Assembly (NCBI GenBank): GCA_045811525.1 | Contig: JBJMTV010000016.1 | Location: 283,844-347,843, forward strand | Length of the DNA: 64,000 bases | Direction: 5' to 3' | Source of the DNA: VAZQ01 sp045811525 | GTDB taxonomy: Bacteria; Pseudomonadota; Alphaproteobacteria; Rhizobiales; Xanthobacteraceae | Shown: positions 24,618 through 33,525 of the stretch, piece by piece | How positions within the stretch are numbered: position 1 is the first letter of the stretch | Layout of the letters: each line of letters begins with the position of its first letter | The notes under the pieces: generated by a model | What the model was told of the DNA's origin: nothing | The model's database searches: none | What the model saw: only the letters and a program-made list of their open reading frames with translations | Made by a program: the position numbers and the translations under genes

Positions 24618-25459
24618 CTTGCTCCCGCAGCCGCCAACGAATGCCCCTCGTCTTCCGTCGGCACTGAGTATTCGGATCGCTGGCCGCCGCGAACTACCGA
24701 GATCGTCGCAAACCGATCCTGGATGACTGCGGTGTTCGGCAAGTCGGTCAGCGTGACACGCCGGGTGGCGGCCGCTGTGGCCTCCCCTGCCTTGCGCAAT
24801 GCCAGTGACAGCGCGCCCACGGTCGCCGCGAGCGCGAGCTTCTGCGCCGCAAGCACCTCGACCTCGAGCGTGACTGCCTTCGCCACTGACGGTTTCTCGC
24901 TGCGCTCGTCGGCGAGCTGGTCGACGGCGAGCACCCGCACATTCTGCAGGACGACGTCGGCGGCAGCCGTCGCCTTATCTTGCTGGCGCGTCAGCATGAC
25001 ATCGACGCGATCGCCGGGAAGGACAAAGCCCGCGACCCCCTCGACATCGTTGACGCGGATGGTCACGGCTTTCATGCCGTCCTGAAGCAGTGCCGATAGT
25101 GTCGCGCGCTGCCCGGCGCCGGTGATCTTCGACGAGAGGATCGGCTCGTTCGCCTCAATCGAGGTGAGCACCACGCGGCGCCCTGTGGCAGTGATCTCTG
25201 CAATGGTGCTGAACGAACCCGCGGGAACTGCACTCTCGGGCCATGCAATCTCGCGCAGCGACATCGCGCCTAGCTCGGCCCCGAAGCGCAACGGCTTTGA
25301 CGCAACCACAACAGTTTGCGTCGGCATCGGCTTCTTTTGCGATTGGAGGCTCTTTGCTCGCATCTCGGCCTGGCTGTTGAGCCACGCTTGCGCCAGCACA
25401 ACCGCGATCACGCCGAACAAAACGGCGAAGATGATCATGACGATGGTGCTTGAACGCAC
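24614..25459 (-). CDS. cpaB: Tad pilus assembly protein CpaB/RcpC
   Basis: Predicted 281 aa from a GTG at 25459. An N-terminal TM ('IVMIIFAVLFGVIAVVLAQA') is followed by a SAF-like domain ('VVVASKPLRFGAELGAMSLR', 'GFVLPGDRVDVMLT') and an RcpC-type beta domain ('LEVEVLAAQKLALA'). It is the first gene of the Tad operon in view. The flp pilin and cpaA prepilin peptidase genes that normally precede it are absent from the 364 bases before the divergent nitrilase, so they must lie elsewhere. Confidence 0.9.
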   Translation of the reverse strand: MRSSTIVMIIFAVLFGVIAVVLAQAWLNSQAEMRAKSLQSQKKPMPTQTVVVASKPLRFGAELGAMSLREIAWPESAVPAGSFSTIAEITATGRRVVLTSIEANEPILSSKITGAGQRATLSALLQDGMKAVTIRVNDVEGVAGFVLPGDRVDVMLTRQQDKATAAADVVLQNVRVLAVDQLADERSEKPSVAKAVTLEVEVLAAQKLALAATVGALSLALRKAGEATAAATRRVTLTDLPNTAVIQDRFATISVVRGGQRSEYSVPTEDEGHSLAAAGAR

Positions 25460-25823
25460 GGACGCGCATCCCGGTTGATTCTATCGGCGGAATTGGATCG
25501 CCCGCCGTTTATGCAACGCAGTATAGGGGTGTGGCTGGTATTGATTTGGTGAAACGATTGCTGCTTCTGCGCCTATGCTGAAGATTGCTTGAAGCGCTAT
25601 GTTTGACGCTTCCTCTACGAACTCGGTTGCATCCGAGGTAACCATGTCGGCGCGTGTTAGCGCTCCGTGTGCCGAAACTCACCCTCGTCGATCGACATGT
25701 TGCTGTGGTTGATCAATTGCTGCTCGTCCGGCACATTCGTCCGCGCGCAACATGATGAACCATCAGTTGCGGGACGCCGCACTGGCGCGTCGGTAACGAG
25801 ACATTAGTGATGCTGAGGCGGGC
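25460..25823. other. Divergent intergenic region between cpaB (-) and nitrilase gene (+)
   Basis: 364 bases that must carry promoters for both the Tad operon and the nitrilase gene. There is no pilin-like small ORF: no Gly-Xaa-Phe processing site or hydrophobic pilin helix reads in any frame. The part near 25515-25610 is relatively AT-rich and suits a promoter for cpaB. No clear operator, riboswitch or terminator hairpin was recognised. Confidence 0.5.
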
Positions 25824-26912
25824 ATGGGCGACACATATCCGGTGGTGAAAGTCGCCGCGGTGCAGGCCGCGTCCGTGTTCCTCGACCGTGAGGGCTCGAC
25901 CGAGAAGGCATGTCGCTTGATCCGGGAGGCGGGCCGCAATGGCGCGCGGGTGATCGGCTTTCCCGAAGGTTTCATCCCTGCACATCCGGTCTGGTATCAC
26001 CACCATCCCGCCACCGGCGCTCTGTCGAACCGGTTGGCAGCCGAGTTGTTCAAGAACTCCGTCGAGGTTCCAGGGCCGCAAACCCACGCTCTCGCGGCTG
26101 CGGCGCGCGATGCCAACGCCTATGTCGTGGTCGGCGTGTGCGAGAAGCTGCCCGGCACGCTCGGCACCATGTTCAACAGCCAGCTCTATTTCGCTCCCGA
26201 CGGCACTCTCATTGGCAAGCACCAGAAGATCATGCCGACCGTCGGTGAGCGGCTCGTCCACATGGGGGGCTTCGGTGATACTTTCGGTGCGTTCGCCAGC
26301 GAGTTCGGCCCGATCAGCGCGCTGATCTGCGGCGAGAACTCAAATCCCCTGGCGGTCTTTGCGCTCACGGCCGAAGGCACACGCATTCACGTCATGAGCT
26401 GGCCCAATCATTTCCCCGTCAGTGGCGATCCGCTGCGCAACCGCGTTGCGGTGGATTCGCAGGCCTTCGCGCAGATGAGCAAGGCGTTCGTGATCTCAGC
26501 CTGCGGCGTGGTCGACGAGCATATGATTGGCCTGCTCGAGCCGGACGCCGGGGCGGAAAAATTTCTGCGCGACCCCGATTGCAACGGCGGTAGCCTCATC
26601 GTCGCGCCGAACAGCCGGATCATCGCCGGCCCGCTCGGGGCCGAGGAGGCAATTCTCTATGCCGAGTGCAATCTGGAGATCGGGATCCACATGAAGCTGC
26701 GGCACGATTTTGCCGGCCATTACAATCGGCCCGACATCTTTCACCTGCAGATCAACCGCGCTGCGCCCAAGCTTTACTCCGTGCACGGGCAGGCAGACCC
26801 CGCAATGATCGCCGCAGCAACAGCCCAGCTCGGCGCCGAGGCGCCCGGCCTGTTGGCGAGCCCTCAGCCCGCTGCGGCCCTCGACGACAGCGCCGGCACC
26901 GACGACAAATAG
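25824..26912 (+). CDS. Nitrilase / carbon-nitrogen hydrolase
   Basis: Predicted 362 aa, typical for true nitrilases. The catalytic triad is visible: Glu in 'FPEGFIPAHPVW', Lys in 'KHQKIMPTVGER' and Cys in 'ALICGENSNPLA', matching the nitrilase 'CGEN' signature. 'RGGFGD'-type and C-terminal 'GHYNRPDIFHLQINR' segments fit nitrilases and not amidases. It would hydrolyse an organic nitrile to the acid and ammonia; aliphatic versus aromatic preference is not readable. Single gene, divergent from the Tad operon. Confidence 0.88.
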   Translation: MGDTYPVVKVAAVQAASVFLDREGSTEKACRLIREAGRNGARVIGFPEGFIPAHPVWYHHHPATGALSNRLAAELFKNSVEVPGPQTHALAAAARDANAYVVVGVCEKLPGTLGTMFNSQLYFAPDGTLIGKHQKIMPTVGERLVHMGGFGDTFGAFASEFGPISALICGENSNPLAVFALTAEGTRIHVMSWPNHFPVSGDPLRNRVAVDSQAFAQMSKAFVISACGVVDEHMIGLLEPDAGAEKFLRDPDCNGGSLIVAPNSRIIAGPLGAEEAILYAECNLEIGIHMKLRHDFAGHYNRPDIFHLQINRAAPKLYSVHGQADPAMIAAATAQLGAEAPGLLASPQPAAALDDSAGTDDK

Positions 26913-26982
26913 AGCGGGATGAGCTTGAGTGTATCGTTCACACGGATCGTGCGCTTGCGCTGTCCTTGACGGGCGCTGAGAG

Positions 26983-28156
26983 CTACACCCGCGCAAAGCC
27001 GGGCGGGAAGGAATGCAGCCGCTCGATCCCGGTTGGAGTGATCAGCACGAGCTCGCCCGTCTGCACACCGGCCCGGTGATCGAGCGTGACGACGTTCGGT
27101 TGAATGACAACCGTCATACCCGCCTCAAACGGCTCGGTCGGCAGTGGCCCGGCCGGCCTGCTCCTGCTGCCGAGGATGGGCGGCAGGTAGCCGCCTCCGT
27201 AGCCGTGCAGGAGATCGTCAATGATCGTGAAACCTGCGTCCTCGATGGCCCCTGCCGCCTCGATCACCTGCTCCGCCGTGGCACCGGGCTTGAGCACGGC
27301 GGCGATTGCCTCGGAAGGCGGCATCGGCGGCCGCATGCAAGGCGCGGTAGAGCGGCGGGGGCTCCTCGGCCACCGCAAAGCTGCGCAAGACCTGTCCTGA
27401 ATGATCCCAGAAGGCGGCACTGATCTCGGCAAATACGATGTCGCCCTTGCTGACACGCCGTGTGGAAGGAAACTGCGCGGGCACGGCAAGCCGCGGATCA
27501 TGCATCGAGGTCACGCCGACGAAATGGATAACATTGGAGCCGCCGCGCCGGAGGTAAGCACGCTCAATCAGATCGGCGAGCTGGCGCTCGTCCATCCCGG
27601 CAGAGAGGCCGTCACGCAATCCGGCCATACCGAGATCACTCAGCCAGGCACCGACGCGAAGCCAATCGATCTCCTCTGCTGATTTGATACGCCGCAAGCG
27701 CACGTAGGCTCGGTTGAGATTGGCAACTCTGCCGTACCGTGCTGTCAGCGCAGCGTACGGCTCAAACGGCATTGCACCCATGATAGCGATCCGGTTGGGC
27801 CGGGCGCCACGCCGGTCGAGCGCGTTGATGACGGCGGCTATGGAGGATTCGCCACCCCATGCAACATCGGCATCAGCTGCGAGCTTTCTGGCGAGCGGAG
27901 CGTGATTGATCCACTGCACGAACAGTGCATCGCGCTCATGCGGGGTAAGGACGCCGATTGCCTCGACCGTGACCGGCCATTGCGTGAGCCATTGCACGGC
28001 CGAGCCGACCCGGTTTGCACCATAGAATACGAGGTGATCGCAATCCGCCTCGGCCAGCACCGCCTGGATTGCAGCGCGCCGGCGCACCATCTCAGCGGCG
28101 CTGAAGCGCGGATACTCTGCCTGGACAAGCGGCTCGAGCCGGGGAGCGAGCTTCAT
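26983..28156 (-). pseudogene. M24 (creatinase/prolidase-like) family gene disrupted by a frameshift
   Basis: The N-terminal part runs from ATG 28156 ('MKLAPRLEPLVQAEYPRFS'), through the creatinase-like domain and into the pita-bread fold ('GGSNVIHFVGVTSMHDPRL', 'FAEISAAFWDHSGQVLRSF'). After 'LHAAADAAF' the frame goes wrong near 27313-27316 (an extra base in a TTCC run) and the remaining domain ('EAIAAVLKPGATAEQVIEAA', 'DLLHGYGGGYLPP', 'GMTVVIQPNVVTLDH') continues in another frame to 26983. Several usual metal ligands (Asp, Asp, Glu) look replaced, so it may be a non-metal creatinase-type homologue. The start overlaps the upstream stop (ATGA). True mutation and sequencing error cannot be told apart here. 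Confidence 0.82.
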
Positions 28157-31100
28157 GCCGTCGCGCGTGCCATCTCCGGCCTGCTGGCGAGGCGCTCTTG
28201 CACCAGCTTGGCTATGCTCACCACGTCCACCTTGCCGGTGCCGAGCATCGGCAACTTCTCCTCGACCCAGACCTCCGCGGGAATCATCAGCTCGGAGGCA
28301 TGCTTGGCTTTCGCGAAGGCCTGGAATTCGGCACGATTCGCGCCCTTCTGTTGCGTCACAAGGATGAGCCTCTCGCCCTTGCGTGGATCGGGCACTGCAA
28401 CCACGGCCGCGAGCGAATTGGGCCACAACTCGGCCGCCAGCGCCTCGACTGCAGCGAGCGAAACCATTTCGCCGGCGACCTTCGCGAAGCGCCTCGCACG
28501 GCCCTTGATGGTGAGAAACCCCTGCTCGTCGATGCTGACGATGTCGCCGGTATCATGCCAGCCGCCATCTGGCGGCTGCAGCACGCCTGGCTTCTCCGGC
28601 ATCAGGTAGCCGAGCATCACATTCGGCCCGCGCACAAACAATCTGCCGCCCTCGTCAACCCCCTCCACCTTCTCGAGCCGCACCTCCATTCCCGGCAGCA
28701 CCCTTCCCACACTGCCGAATTTGTTGAACATCGGAGTGTTCACGGCGAGCACTGGCGCCGTCTCCGTGATGCCATAACCTTCGAGAATCCGGACACCGAA
28801 TTTTTCCATGTAGATACGGCGGGTGGAGTCTTTGACCGGCTCCGCGCCTGCAAGGATGTAGCGCAGCGAACGGAAATCATAAGGATGCGCAACGCGCGCA
28901 TAACCATTGAGGAAAGTGTCGGTGCCGAACAGGATGGTGGCGTTCACCCCGTAGATCAGCTCGGAGACCGTGCGATAGTGCAGCGGCGAGGGATAGAGAT
29001 AGACGCGTACGCCGGAGACGAGCGGGAGAATGAGGCCGACTGTGAGCCCGAATGAATGGAAGATCGGGAGCACGTTGAACACCTTGTCCTCACGGCCGAA
29101 GTCAATGCGCGCTGCGGCTTGCGCCGCATTGGCGAGCATGTTGCGGTGGGACAGCACGACACCTTTGGGCGCGCCTTCAGAGCCGGAGGTAAAGAGAATG
29201 GCGGCCCAGTCGTCCGGCCGGCGTTTGACGAGCGGCGTGAACGGGTTGAGAAGCCCGCGGACCTTGTCTGCAATGGAGAGCCCGGCGCGAACATCCTCCA
29301 GGCAGACGATCTTCACGTTCTTCTCGATAGCCGCGACGAGGTTGCCGAGCCGGGCCTTCTCAAGGAAGCTGCGCGAGGTCAGGATCGTGTCCACCTGAGC
29401 TGCCCGGCAGGCGGCAAGAATGTTGGCGGCTCCGGCAGTGAAATTGATCATAGCGGGAACACGGCCGGCGCTCATCAAGCCGAGCACGGTGACGGCCGCG
29501 CCATTGGTGTTCGGGAGCATGACGCCAATCGCGCGTCCTTCTCGCGCCAGCGGCATCAGCTTCGCTCCGAGGATGGCGGCCCCCGCCAACAACTTCTTGT
29601 AGCTCAGCACGCCACTGAGAGGATCCTCGACCGCCGCGTGATTGCGGCCATGGGTCTCGGCAGCGGCAATCACCGCCTCCATCACCGTGCGATCGGTCGA
29701 TGTGGTGCGGAACACCAAATCCGACATAATTCCGTAAAGCGCAGCGCCAGCCGCCTGTCGCCGGCGCCGGCCCTTGAGCTCAGGATCGACCGCGAGCTTT
29801 ACCGGCTCGAGAACCGTTACCCTCACTTTGGGAAACCAGCGACGGCGCACCTGGTTCTTTGAAAGGCGACTGAACGGGGTCTGCTCGAGCCCCTCGATCC
29901 GCACAGGCACGATCTCCGCCTCCGCCTTGTCGGCGATCATGGCGGCGCCGTCATAGACCTTCATCAGACTGCCGGTCACAGTGATCCGGCCTTCCGGAAA
30001 GATGATGAGAGCGTTGCCCGCCTTCACGGCGTCGATCAACGAGCGAACGGCCATCGGCTTCATGGGATCGAGCGGCAAAGCCCCCGTCATGCGCACGAAC
30101 GGCCGAACCCACCAACGGTTGGCAATGCCGACATCAATCGCGAAAACGGGTTTGCGCTGGCGCAGCGAGAGGGCAAGACCGGCATCGAGAAAGCTTACGT
30201 GATTGAGGGCGATGATGACGTTGGGACCGGCATTGTTGAGGTTGTCGATCCCTTTCACCTCTATGCGAAAAAAAGCGCGGTAGAGGATCGAAAGCGCATC
30301 GCCGAGCGCAGTCGCCGGCATCGTGCGAGCGATGGCGATTGCCACCAGCAGGCTGGTGAGGCCGAGCGCCACGAACAATTGCGAGGTGGTCATTCCAGCC
30401 GCCTGGAGGCCAGCGACCATGAGCGCACTTGCCGTCATGAATGCGGCGTTCAGCACGTTCACTCCGGCCACCACGCGCGCGCGGCGGTCGGCGCCCGCCC
30501 AGGCTTGCACTGCGGCAAATACCGGCACGATGTACAGACCTCCGGCAATCGCCAGACCGGCGAGGTCAATGCCGAGATGGATGCCGCGCCAGGAGGTGAA
30601 AAGGCTCCAGAAGCCGGAAAAGTCCGTGATCGGCGCTGCGCCCCAACTCGACCACCCGAGGTCGATTGCGAACAGGCCGAGCAGGACCGCGGCGAGCACC
30701 GTCGGCAGGAGAATGATGCGACCGGCGGCGAGCCAAGCGGCGAGGCCGGAGCCGACGGCGATGCAGATGGAAAAAACTGCGAGGCAGGTGGTCACGACCT
30801 CCTCGTCGCCACCGAGCACGTTCTTGACCAAGGGTGGCATCAACGAGAGAGCGACTGCGCCAACGAGCCAGAACCAGCTGGTCACGATGGCGCCCCAGAG
30901 CAGGCGGGGATCGTCGCGCAGGAACCTGAGCAGTCCTCCGGTCGAGACGAGCACGTTGCGCTGGATGATGAGATCGGGTGCCGCCTCGCCGGTGCGCGGA
31001 ATGAGCAGGCTCGCACCCCAGCAGAACAGCGAGAAGAGAATCATCAGCAAGGCGAACTTCGCAGGATCGCCGCCGTCCTTGGCAGCAAGACCCCCGACGA

Positions 31101-31569
31101 TGGTGCCCAGCAATATGGCGATGAAGGTTGCGCCCTCGACCAGGGCATTACCGGCGGGAAGCTCGGAACGCGCGAGATGATCGGGCAGAATGCCGTACTT
31201 GATCGGACCGAACAGCGAAGCAATCACCCCGAACAGGAACAGCGCCAGATAAAGAAGCGGGATCGAGTGCAGGTAGAAGCCAAGCACCGCGAGGGTCGCG
31301 ACCCCGATCTCGCAAAACTTGAGCCTTTGGGCGATCAACGCCTTGTCGTAGCGGTCCGCCAATTGGCCGCCGAGCGCGGACAGGAAAAAGTACGGCGAGA
31401 TGAAAATTGCTGCAGCGAGCGTGATGAGTGGCTCCGCCTCCGCACCCCCGATCTTGAACAAGATCAGGAAAACGAGGGCGTTCTTGAGAAAGTTGTCACT
31501 GAAGGCGGAAAAGAACTGGGTCCAGAAGAGTGGCGCGAAGCGCCGTGTCATCAGCAGGGACGAGGACAT
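28153..31569 (-). CDS. aas: Trifunctional MFS lysophospholipid transporter / acyltransferase / acyl-ACP synthetase (LplT-PlsC-Aas fusion)
   Basis: Predicted 1138 aa from ATG 31569. Residues ~1-420 are an LplT-like MFS transporter ('WTQFFSAFSDNFLKNALVF', 'GQLADRYDK'). Residues ~430-610 are a PlsC-type acyltransferase with the His-x4-Asp motif 'NHVSFLD' (456-462) and 'FPEGR' (524-528). Residues ~650-1130 are an AMP-forming acyl synthetase with P-loop 'TSGSEGAPKG' (794-803), 'YGITETAPVL' and 'WHDTGDIVSID'. Together they would flip lysophospholipid inward and reacylate it. In Escherichia coli lplT and aas are two genes; fused forms occur in other proteobacteria. It is translationally coupled to the M24 gene. 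Confidence 0.92.
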   Translation of the reverse strand: MSSSLLMTRRFAPLFWTQFFSAFSDNFLKNALVFLILFKIGGAEAEPLITLAAAIFISPYFFLSALGGQLADRYDKALIAQRLKFCEIGVATLAVLGFYLHSIPLLYLALFLFGVIASLFGPIKYGILPDHLARSELPAGNALVEGATFIAILLGTIVGGLAAKDGGDPAKFALLMILFSLFCWGASLLIPRTGEAAPDLIIQRNVLVSTGGLLRFLRDDPRLLWGAIVTSWFWLVGAVALSLMPPLVKNVLGGDEEVVTTCLAVFSICIAVGSGLAAWLAAGRIILLPTVLAAVLLGLFAIDLGWSSWGAAPITDFSGFWSLFTSWRGIHLGIDLAGLAIAGGLYIVPVFAAVQAWAGADRRARVVAGVNVLNAAFMTASALMVAGLQAAGMTTSQLFVALGLTSLLVAIAIARTMPATALGDALSILYRAFFRIEVKGIDNLNNAGPNVIIALNHVSFLDAGLALSLRQRKPVFAIDVGIANRWWVRPFVRMTGALPLDPMKPMAVRSLIDAVKAGNALIIFPEGRITVTGSLMKVYDGAAMIADKAEAEIVPVRIEGLEQTPFSRLSKNQVRRRWFPKVRVTVLEPVKLAVDPELKGRRRRQAAGAALYGIMSDLVFRTTSTDRTVMEAVIAAAETHGRNHAAVEDPLSGVLSYKKLLAGAAILGAKLMPLAREGRAIGVMLPNTNGAAVTVLGLMSAGRVPAMINFTAGAANILAACRAAQVDTILTSRSFLEKARLGNLVAAIEKNVKIVCLEDVRAGLSIADKVRGLLNPFTPLVKRRPDDWAAILFTSGSEGAPKGVVLSHRNMLANAAQAAARIDFGREDKVFNVLPIFHSFGLTVGLILPLVSGVRVYLYPSPLHYRTVSELIYGVNATILFGTDTFLNGYARVAHPYDFRSLRYILAGAEPVKDSTRRIYMEKFGVRILEGYGITETAPVLAVNTPMFNKFGSVGRVLPGMEVRLEKVEGVDEGGRLFVRGPNVMLGYLMPEKPGVLQPPDGGWHDTGDIVSIDEQGFLTIKGRARRFAKVAGEMVSLAAVEALAAELWPNSLAAVVAVPDPRKGERLILVTQQKGANRAEFQAFAKAKHASELMIPAEVWVEEKLPMLGTGKVDVVSIAKLVQERLASRPEMARATA

Positions 31570-31711
31570 GGGCCATTCCGTTGGAAGAACGGGCTCGCCG
31601 GCGCACGGGCGAGGAGGCCATAGAGACGACAATTTGGGCAAAAGGACAATCGGCCCACGGGAAACTCACTGCCCCGTGGGCAGGAAACAAACAGAACTGG
31701 AAGGGGTTACC

Positions 31712-31738
31712 AACTAAAACGGGGCCCGTAAGGCCCCG
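31712..31738 (-). terminator. Intrinsic-terminator-like hairpin (minus strand)
   Basis: On the minus strand CGGGGCC-TTACG-GGCCCCG forms a 7-bp GC stem with a 5-base loop, followed by TTTTAGTT. It lies downstream of the small minus-strand frame ending at 31764 and about 140 bases upstream of the aas start. It could therefore end a short transcript or attenuate aas. On the plus strand there is no T tract. Confidence 0.6.
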
Positions 31739-31763
31739 CTTCGCACTTGCACGTCAGTCTATG

Positions 31764-31868
31764 CTACAAGCCGCGCAAGGTCCCTCGCCCGGCCGACTGC
31801 ATCAAGACTGCCGCCGCGCTCAGGCAAAGCGCCGCCGCTGCCGACACGCTGAATAGCGAAACCCACAT
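31764..31868 (-). CDS. Possible 34-residue hydrophobic small protein
   Basis: The frame starts at ATG 31868 with GAGG eight bases upstream, and stops at TAG 31764, 26 bases before a terminator-like hairpin. The peptide has a hydrophobic stretch ('LFSVSAAAALCLSAAAVLM') that could span a membrane once. Start, ribosome site, length and terminator make a coherent small-gene unit. However, no family is recognised and it overlaps an antisense leader-like frame. Treat as a candidate only. Confidence 0.35.
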   Translation of the reverse strand: MWVSLFSVSAAAALCLSAAAVLMQSAGRGTLRGL

Positions 31869-32203
31869 CGCTCTTGCCTCTATTGTTGTTGCGGAATTGT
31901 TGTTGCTACTGCTCAGGCTTCCGAGCCTTGGGCGACAACGCGGTGAGGCGGCTCTGGTTCCTGGAACTTTGTTTACGGCAGGCCCCTTGTGCACCCGGGC
32001 CAGAAGCGACCTAATCACCTCGCACGTTCTTGCGCTGCGCCCCTAGGGGCATTGCCGCTTTGACGCGCTCAAAGCGATGCGCGACTATTCCGCTCAAGCT
32101 GCGTCCTTCATTCTCTGCCGTTTGCGGCCGGGGCTTCTTTCGTGCAACTGCTCAGTTCTCTCATCGCAGGCTCGCCATCCCTGCTCGTGCGCGGAACGTC
32201 GCC

Positions 32204-32662
32204 ATGAAATTTGCCGGTGATATTTCGGTTCCGGCCTCGCCGGAGGCCGTTTACGCGAAGGTGCGAGATGCGCGCTTTTTCGCGTCCTGCGTGGACGGTG
32301 TGCAGAATCTCAACGAGCTCGATCCCGACCACTACACCGCAGTCCTTGAGACCAAAATCGCATATCTGAAATTCAGATTTAATGTACTGGTCGAGGTGGT
32401 TCGCGCGGACCCGCCGCGGGAAATCGAGGCGAAGGTTGAGGGGACGCCGCTGGGCATCGTCGGCCGGCTGACCGCCACGTCGCTGACGAAGCTTGCGGCC
32501 GAGAACGGCGGAACCAAAGTGAGCTATGAAATCGACGCCGCCCTTACCGGCAAGCTCGGCAGCCTCGGACAGCCGGTTTTGCGATCCAAAGCCAAGGAGA
32601 TGGAGCGCATTTTCGCCGAGCGCATCCGCGCCGCTTTTCCCAATCGAGAGACATCGCCGTGA
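32204..32662 (+). CDS. CoxG-like SRPBCC family protein
   Basis: Predicted 152 aa from ATG 32204. 'MKFAGDISVPASPEAVYAKV' with 'CVDGVQNLNELD', then 'VSYEIDAALTGKLGSLG' and 'VLRSKAKEMERIFAERI' match the CoxG/SRPBCC family. CoxG is a membrane-associated accessory protein of CO dehydrogenase gene clusters in Oligotropha/Afipia, and homologues accompany other molybdenum hydroxylases. It opens the cluster here and its stop overlaps the GTG of the FAD subunit gene (GTGA). It probably helps assembly or membrane docking of the hydroxylase. Confidence 0.85.
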   Translation: MKFAGDISVPASPEAVYAKVRDARFFASCVDGVQNLNELDPDHYTAVLETKIAYLKFRFNVLVEVVRADPPREIEAKVEGTPLGIVGRLTATSLTKLAAENGGTKVSYEIDAALTGKLGSLGQPVLRSKAKEMERIFAERIRAAFPNRETSP

Positions 32663-33525
32663 CCCCATTCGAGCTTGTCGAGCCGACCTCGGTCGAGGAA
32701 GCCATCGGGCTTCTTGATCCTGATGATCCCGCCGTGCGTCCCATTGCCGGCGGCACTGCGCTGATGTTGATGATGAAAGCAGGCGTCTTCCGTCCGCGGC
32801 GGCTGATCAGCCTGCGCAAGCTCGACCAGCGGCTCTGTGGCATCGCCCTGGACTCGCATGGTCATCTGAGTATCGGCGCCATGACGCCTCTGGCGCAGGT
32901 GGAGCGCTCACCAGACGTGGCCCGCGCAGCCCCGGTGATACCGCGTGCGATGCGGCGCCTCTCCAACATCCGCGTGCGCAACGTGGCCACCATCGGCGGC
33001 AACCTAGCGCACGGCGATCCGCACATGGATTTGCCGCCCATTCTCATCGCGCTCGGCGCCGAGGTGGCTCTCACCGGGCGCGCCGGCGAACGCCTGCTGC
33101 CGCTGGAGCAGCTGTTCACCGGTTATTTCGAGACGGCCCTCAACAAGGACGAGTTGATCACAACCCTGCATATTCCCCCGCAGGGGCGCAACCGCACGGC
33201 CTATCTCAAGGTCACCACCGGCTCGGCGGAGGATTGGCCTGCTCTCGGTGTTGCCGTGACGCTCGATACGCAAGCCACGAGCATAAAAGCAGCGCGGGTG
33301 GTCGTCAGCGCCGCGACAGAGAAAGCGGCGCGCCTCCCCGCGGCCGAGCAGGCATTGACCGGGGCAACCGCGAACGAGGCGACTTTTCGCCGCGCCGGCG
33401 ACGCTGCCGCAGACACAGCGGAGTGTGTGTCTGATGTTCGCGGCTCGGCAGCCTACAAGCGCGAGCTCATTCGCGTGCATATCGTGCGCGCCGCACGCCA
33501 ACTGCTCAACGGAGCGACCCACTAA
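32659..33525 (+). CDS. Molybdenum hydroxylase FAD-binding (medium) subunit
   Basis: Predicted 288 aa, GTG start coupled to the coxG-like gene. 'AVRPIAGGTALMLMMKAG' and 'RVRNVATIGGNLAHGDPHMD' are the two FAD-contacting loops of the xanthine dehydrogenase/CoxM family, and the C-terminal CO dehydrogenase flavoprotein domain follows ('AYLKVTTGSAEDWPALGVAV'). It carries electrons from the Fe-S clusters to an acceptor. The next gene starts one base inside its stop codon (TAATG). Confidence 0.93.
   Translation: MTPFELVEPTSVEEAIGLLDPDDPAVRPIAGGTALMLMMKAGVFRPRRLISLRKLDQRLCGIALDSHGHLSIGAMTPLAQVERSPDVARAAPVIPRAMRRLSNIRVRNVATIGGNLAHGDPHMDLPPILIALGAEVALTGRAGERLLPLEQLFTGYFETALNKDELITTLHIPPQGRNRTAYLKVTTGSAEDWPALGVAVTLDTQATSIKAARVVVSAATEKAARLPAAEQALTGATANEATFRRAGDAAADTAECVSDVRGSAAYKRELIRVHIVRAARQLLNGATH

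Larger units (their letters stand above)
31570..32203. other. Long divergent intergenic region with hairpins and a branched-chain-residue-rich frame
   Basis: 634 bases between aas (-) and the coxG-like gene (+). It holds a GC hairpin with a T tract on the minus strand (31712-31738), a 34-codon minus-strand frame (31764-31868), a perfect palindrome GCCCCTAGGGGC (32039-32050) and a hairpin with 8-base arms CGCTTTGA/TCAAAGCG (32056-32076). On the plus strand, codons 31867-31914 read as Ile-Ala-Leu-Ala-Ser-Ile-Val-Val-Ala-Glu-Leu x6 with mixed rare-type Leu codons, resembling an attenuator leader peptide, but no good start codon or early stop is present. Confidence 0.55.
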
